Shown here: positions 62,176-64,000 of the stretch, piece by piece
How positions within the stretch are numbered: the first letter of the stretch is position 1
How the letters are laid out: every line of letters begins with the position of its first letter
NCBI RefSeq assembly: GCF_001243045.1
Contig: NZ_LN849007.1
Coordinates: 62,001 to 126,000, forward strand
Length of the DNA: 64,000 bases
Source of the DNA: Clostridium niameyense
GTDB taxonomy: Bacteria; Bacillota; Clostridia; Clostridiales; Clostridiaceae
Direction of reading: 5' to 3'
Program-made: the position numbers and the translations under genes
The notes under the pieces: generated by a model
Told to the model about the DNA's origin: nothing
Database searches by the model: none
What the model saw: the letters and a program-made list of their open reading frames with translations, nothing else

Positions 62176-64000
62176 ATGGGTGAATTTAAAGTGGTTTCTA
62201 AATTCAAGCCTACAGGAGATCAACCTAAGGCCATAGAAAGTATATCAGAGGGTATAAATAATAAGAATAAATTTCAGACTTTAATAGGTGTTACAGGTTC
62301 TGGAAAGACATTTACTATGGCAAATATTATAGAAAAAGTACAAAAACCTACTCTAGTATTGGCACATAATAAAACTTTGGCGGCTCAATTATGTTCTGAG
62401 TTTAGGGAGTTTTTCCCCAATAGTGCAGTAGAATATTTTGTGTCTTACTATGATTATTATCAACCAGAAGCATATGTTGCACAAACAGATACTTACATAG
62501 AGAAGGACGCTTCTATAAATGATGAAATAGATAAACTAAGACACTCAGCTACTGCGGCTTTATTTGAGAGAAAAGATGTTATAATAGTTTCCTCAGTTTC
62601 ATGTATATATGGATTAGGAAATCCAGAAGAATATAAGAAATTAACTATATCCCTTAGAGAGGGAATGGAAAAGGACAGAGATGAAATAATTAAAAAACTT
62701 GTAGAAATACAATATGAAAGAAATGATGTAAACTTTGTTAGGGGAACTTTTAGAGTGAAGGGTGATGTGTTAGACATATTCCCAGCAGGGTCTAGTAATA
62801 AGGCTATAAGAATAGAATTTTTCGGTGACGAAATAGAAAAAATAAAAGAATTTGATGTTTTAACAGGTGATATTATAGGAAAGTTAAAACATGTAGCTAT
62901 ATTTCCCGCATCACACTTTGCTACATCAAAGGAAAGAATAGAAATAGCTATAAAAAAGATAGAAGAGGAACTAGAAGAAAGGGTAAAAGAGCTAGCGGAC
63001 AATGACAGAATTTTAGAAGCACAAAGATTAAAACAAAGAACAAATTTTGATATAGAGATGATGAGGGAAGTAGGGTATTGTACAGGTATAGAAAACTACT
63101 CTCGTATATTGGATGGAAGAGCCAAAGGTACACCACCACAAACTTTAATTGATTACTTTCCTGATGATTTTTTATTGTTTATAGATGAAAGTCATGTAAC
63201 ATTGCCACAGGTTAGAGCAATGCAGGCAGGTGATAAATCAAGAAAAGATTCATTGGTAAACTATGGATTTAGGCTTCCTTGTGCTTATGATAATAGACCT
63301 CTTACCTTTGGAGAATTTGAAGAAAAGCTAAATCAAGTAGTATTTGTAAGTGCTACTCCAGCTAAATATGAATTAGAACATTCAAATAATATAGCTGAAC
63401 AAGTAATAAGGCCTACGGGGCTTTTAGATCCTGAAATAATTGTAAAACCTATAAAGAGTCAAATAGATGATTTATATAGTAATATACAGAAAACTATAAG
63501 TAATGGATTTAGGATATTGGTAACTACATTAACTAAAAAAATGGCAGAAGACTTAACAGACTATTTAAAAGATATAGGAGTAAAAACTCGTTATTTACAT
63601 TCTGATATTGATACTATTGAAAGAATGAAAATAATTCACGATCTTAGAGCAAGAGAGTTTGATGTTTTAGTTGGAATAAACCTTTTAAGAGAAGGATTGG
63701 ATATACCTGAAGTAGCATTAGTAGCTATATTAGATGCAGACAAAGAAGGGTTTTTAAGGTCAGAAACATCATTAATTCAAACTGTAGGAAGAGCTGCAAG
63801 AAATTCCGAAAGTAAAGTTATTATGTATGCAGATACTATAACTAAATCCATGAAAAAAACTATAGATGAGACAAATAGAAGAAGAAATATTCAAATGGAA
63901 TATAATAAAGCTCATGGAATAATCCCTAAAACTATTATAAAAGAAATAAGAGATGTAATAAAAATAAGTGATATAGCAGAAGAGAAAACACAATATGATA
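62176..64000 (+). CDS. uvrB: UvrABC excinuclease subunit B (3' truncated by window)
   Basis: Nucleotide excision repair helicase that loads on damage with UvrA and positions UvrC. Visible are Walker A GVTGSGKT at residues 38-45, the beta-hairpin [19 protein letters not shown]-type motif II region ([16 protein letters not shown]), [21 protein letters not shown] and QTVGRAARN. The window ends at codon 608; the usual protein is about 660 residues, so only the C-terminal UvrC-binding segment is missing. ATG at 62176 with AAGGATG upstream, 1 nt after the previous stop. Confidence 0.97.
   Translation, partial: MGEFKVVSKFKPTGDQPKAIESISEGINNKNKFQTLIGVTGSGKTFTMANIIEKVQKPTLVLAHNKTLAAQLCSEFREFFPNSAVEYFVSYYDYYQPEAYVAQTDTYIEKDASINDEIDKLRHSATAALFERKDVIIVSSVSCIYGLGNPEEYKKLTISLREGMEKDRDEIIKKLVEIQYERNDVNFVRGTFRVKGDVLDIFPAGSSNKAIRIEFFGDEIEKIKEFDVLTGDIIGKLKHVAIFPASHFATSKERIEIAIKKIEEELEERVKELADNDRILEAQRLKQRTNFDIEMMREVGYCTGIENYSRILDGRAKGTPPQTLIDYFPDDFLLFIDESHVTLPQVRAMQAGDKSRKDSLVNYGFRLPCAYDNRPLTFGEFEEKLNQVVFVSATPAKYELEHSNNIAEQVIRPTGLLDPEIIVKPIKSQIDDLYSNIQKTISNGFRILVTTLTKKMAEDLTDYLKDIGVKTRYLHSDIDTIERMKIIHDLRAREFDVLVGINLLREGLDIPEVALVAILDADKEGFLRSETSLIQTVGRAARNSESKVIMYADTITKSMKKTIDETNRRRNIQMEYNKAHGIIPKTIIKEIRDVIKISDIAEEKTQYD

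Noticed and set aside
1-64000. tRNA, rRNA, transposase, integrase or phage genes
   Set aside because: No cloverleaf with GGTTC-type arm, no rRNA segments and no mobile-element protein motifs were seen on either strand by eye; a tRNAscan-type search would settle the tRNA point.

Overview
The window looks like a chromosomal segment of a low-GC, spore-forming, butyrate-producing anaerobe of the genus Clostridium, plausibly near the C. botulinum/C. sporogenes/C. tetani lineages. The species is my inference; it cannot be read directly. The support is very A+T-rich DNA, AAGGAGG-type ribosome sites with frequent GTG/TTG starts, butyrate kinase and phosphotransbutyrylase, ferredoxin-linked 2-oxoacid oxidoreductase, a flavin thioredoxin reductase without NADPH motifs, spore-type genes (SleB-like hydrolase, GerS-related protein) and clostridial families such as DUF6514 and DUF3343. 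I saw no tRNA, rRNA, insertion sequence, prophage or CRISPR array. It reads as core chromosome with several metabolic cassettes.

Layout. 1-4.2 kb: the end of a TPR gene, then a sigma-54 activator with an N-terminal HPr domain divergent from ptsI (PTS enzyme I). The gap holds a -24/-12 promoter and three copies of one palindrome. 4.3-9.5 kb: a lipoprotein and a TPR membrane protein of unknown role, iadA, a thioredoxin/thioredoxin reductase pair behind a CsoR-like operator, and a SleB-like hydrolase under a c-di-AMP riboswitch. 9.7-13.4 kb: cdaA-cdaR (c-di-AMP synthesis) and an FAD-dependent oxidoreductase. 13.5-20.2 kb: buk-ptb-buk and a five-gene 2-oxoacid:ferredoxin oxidoreductase operon behind a structured leader. 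20.3-21.7 kb: glmM.

22-34.3 kb: two hexitol PTS systems. One is a sorbitol-type operon (SorC regulator, dehydrogenase, GutM, SrlA/E/B, SrlD, HAD phosphatase, transaldolase-like aldolase); the other is a mannitol set (mtlR-mtlA-mtlD). The nearby ptsI would energise both. 34.5-36.5 kb: glmS behind its ribozyme. 36.6-41 kb: a GNAT/YoaP protein, modABC, two decayed gene remnants and dut. 41.2-47.2 kb: a metal/sulfur region with NifX-ATPase-ATPase-NifX, DUF134, a cysteine-desulfurase-like enzyme, YedE, a TusA-like protein and DUF3343.

47.3-64 kb: a YihY/BrkB-type membrane protein, a SAM-riboswitch-controlled NhaC-family transporter (probably methionine), two small unknown proteins, acpS-nnr-gerS-related-mazEF, a split transketolase, a YitT protein, ftsEX-ctp-PDZ membrane protein (same order as B. 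subtilis ftsE-ftsX-ctpB-minJ) and the start of uvrB. The strongest leads are the HPr-domain sigma-54 circuit at ptsI, the unexplained leader RNA of the oxidoreductase operon, the CsoR-like operator at trxA, the c-di-AMP divergon, and the NifX/ATPase plus sulfur/selenium modules.
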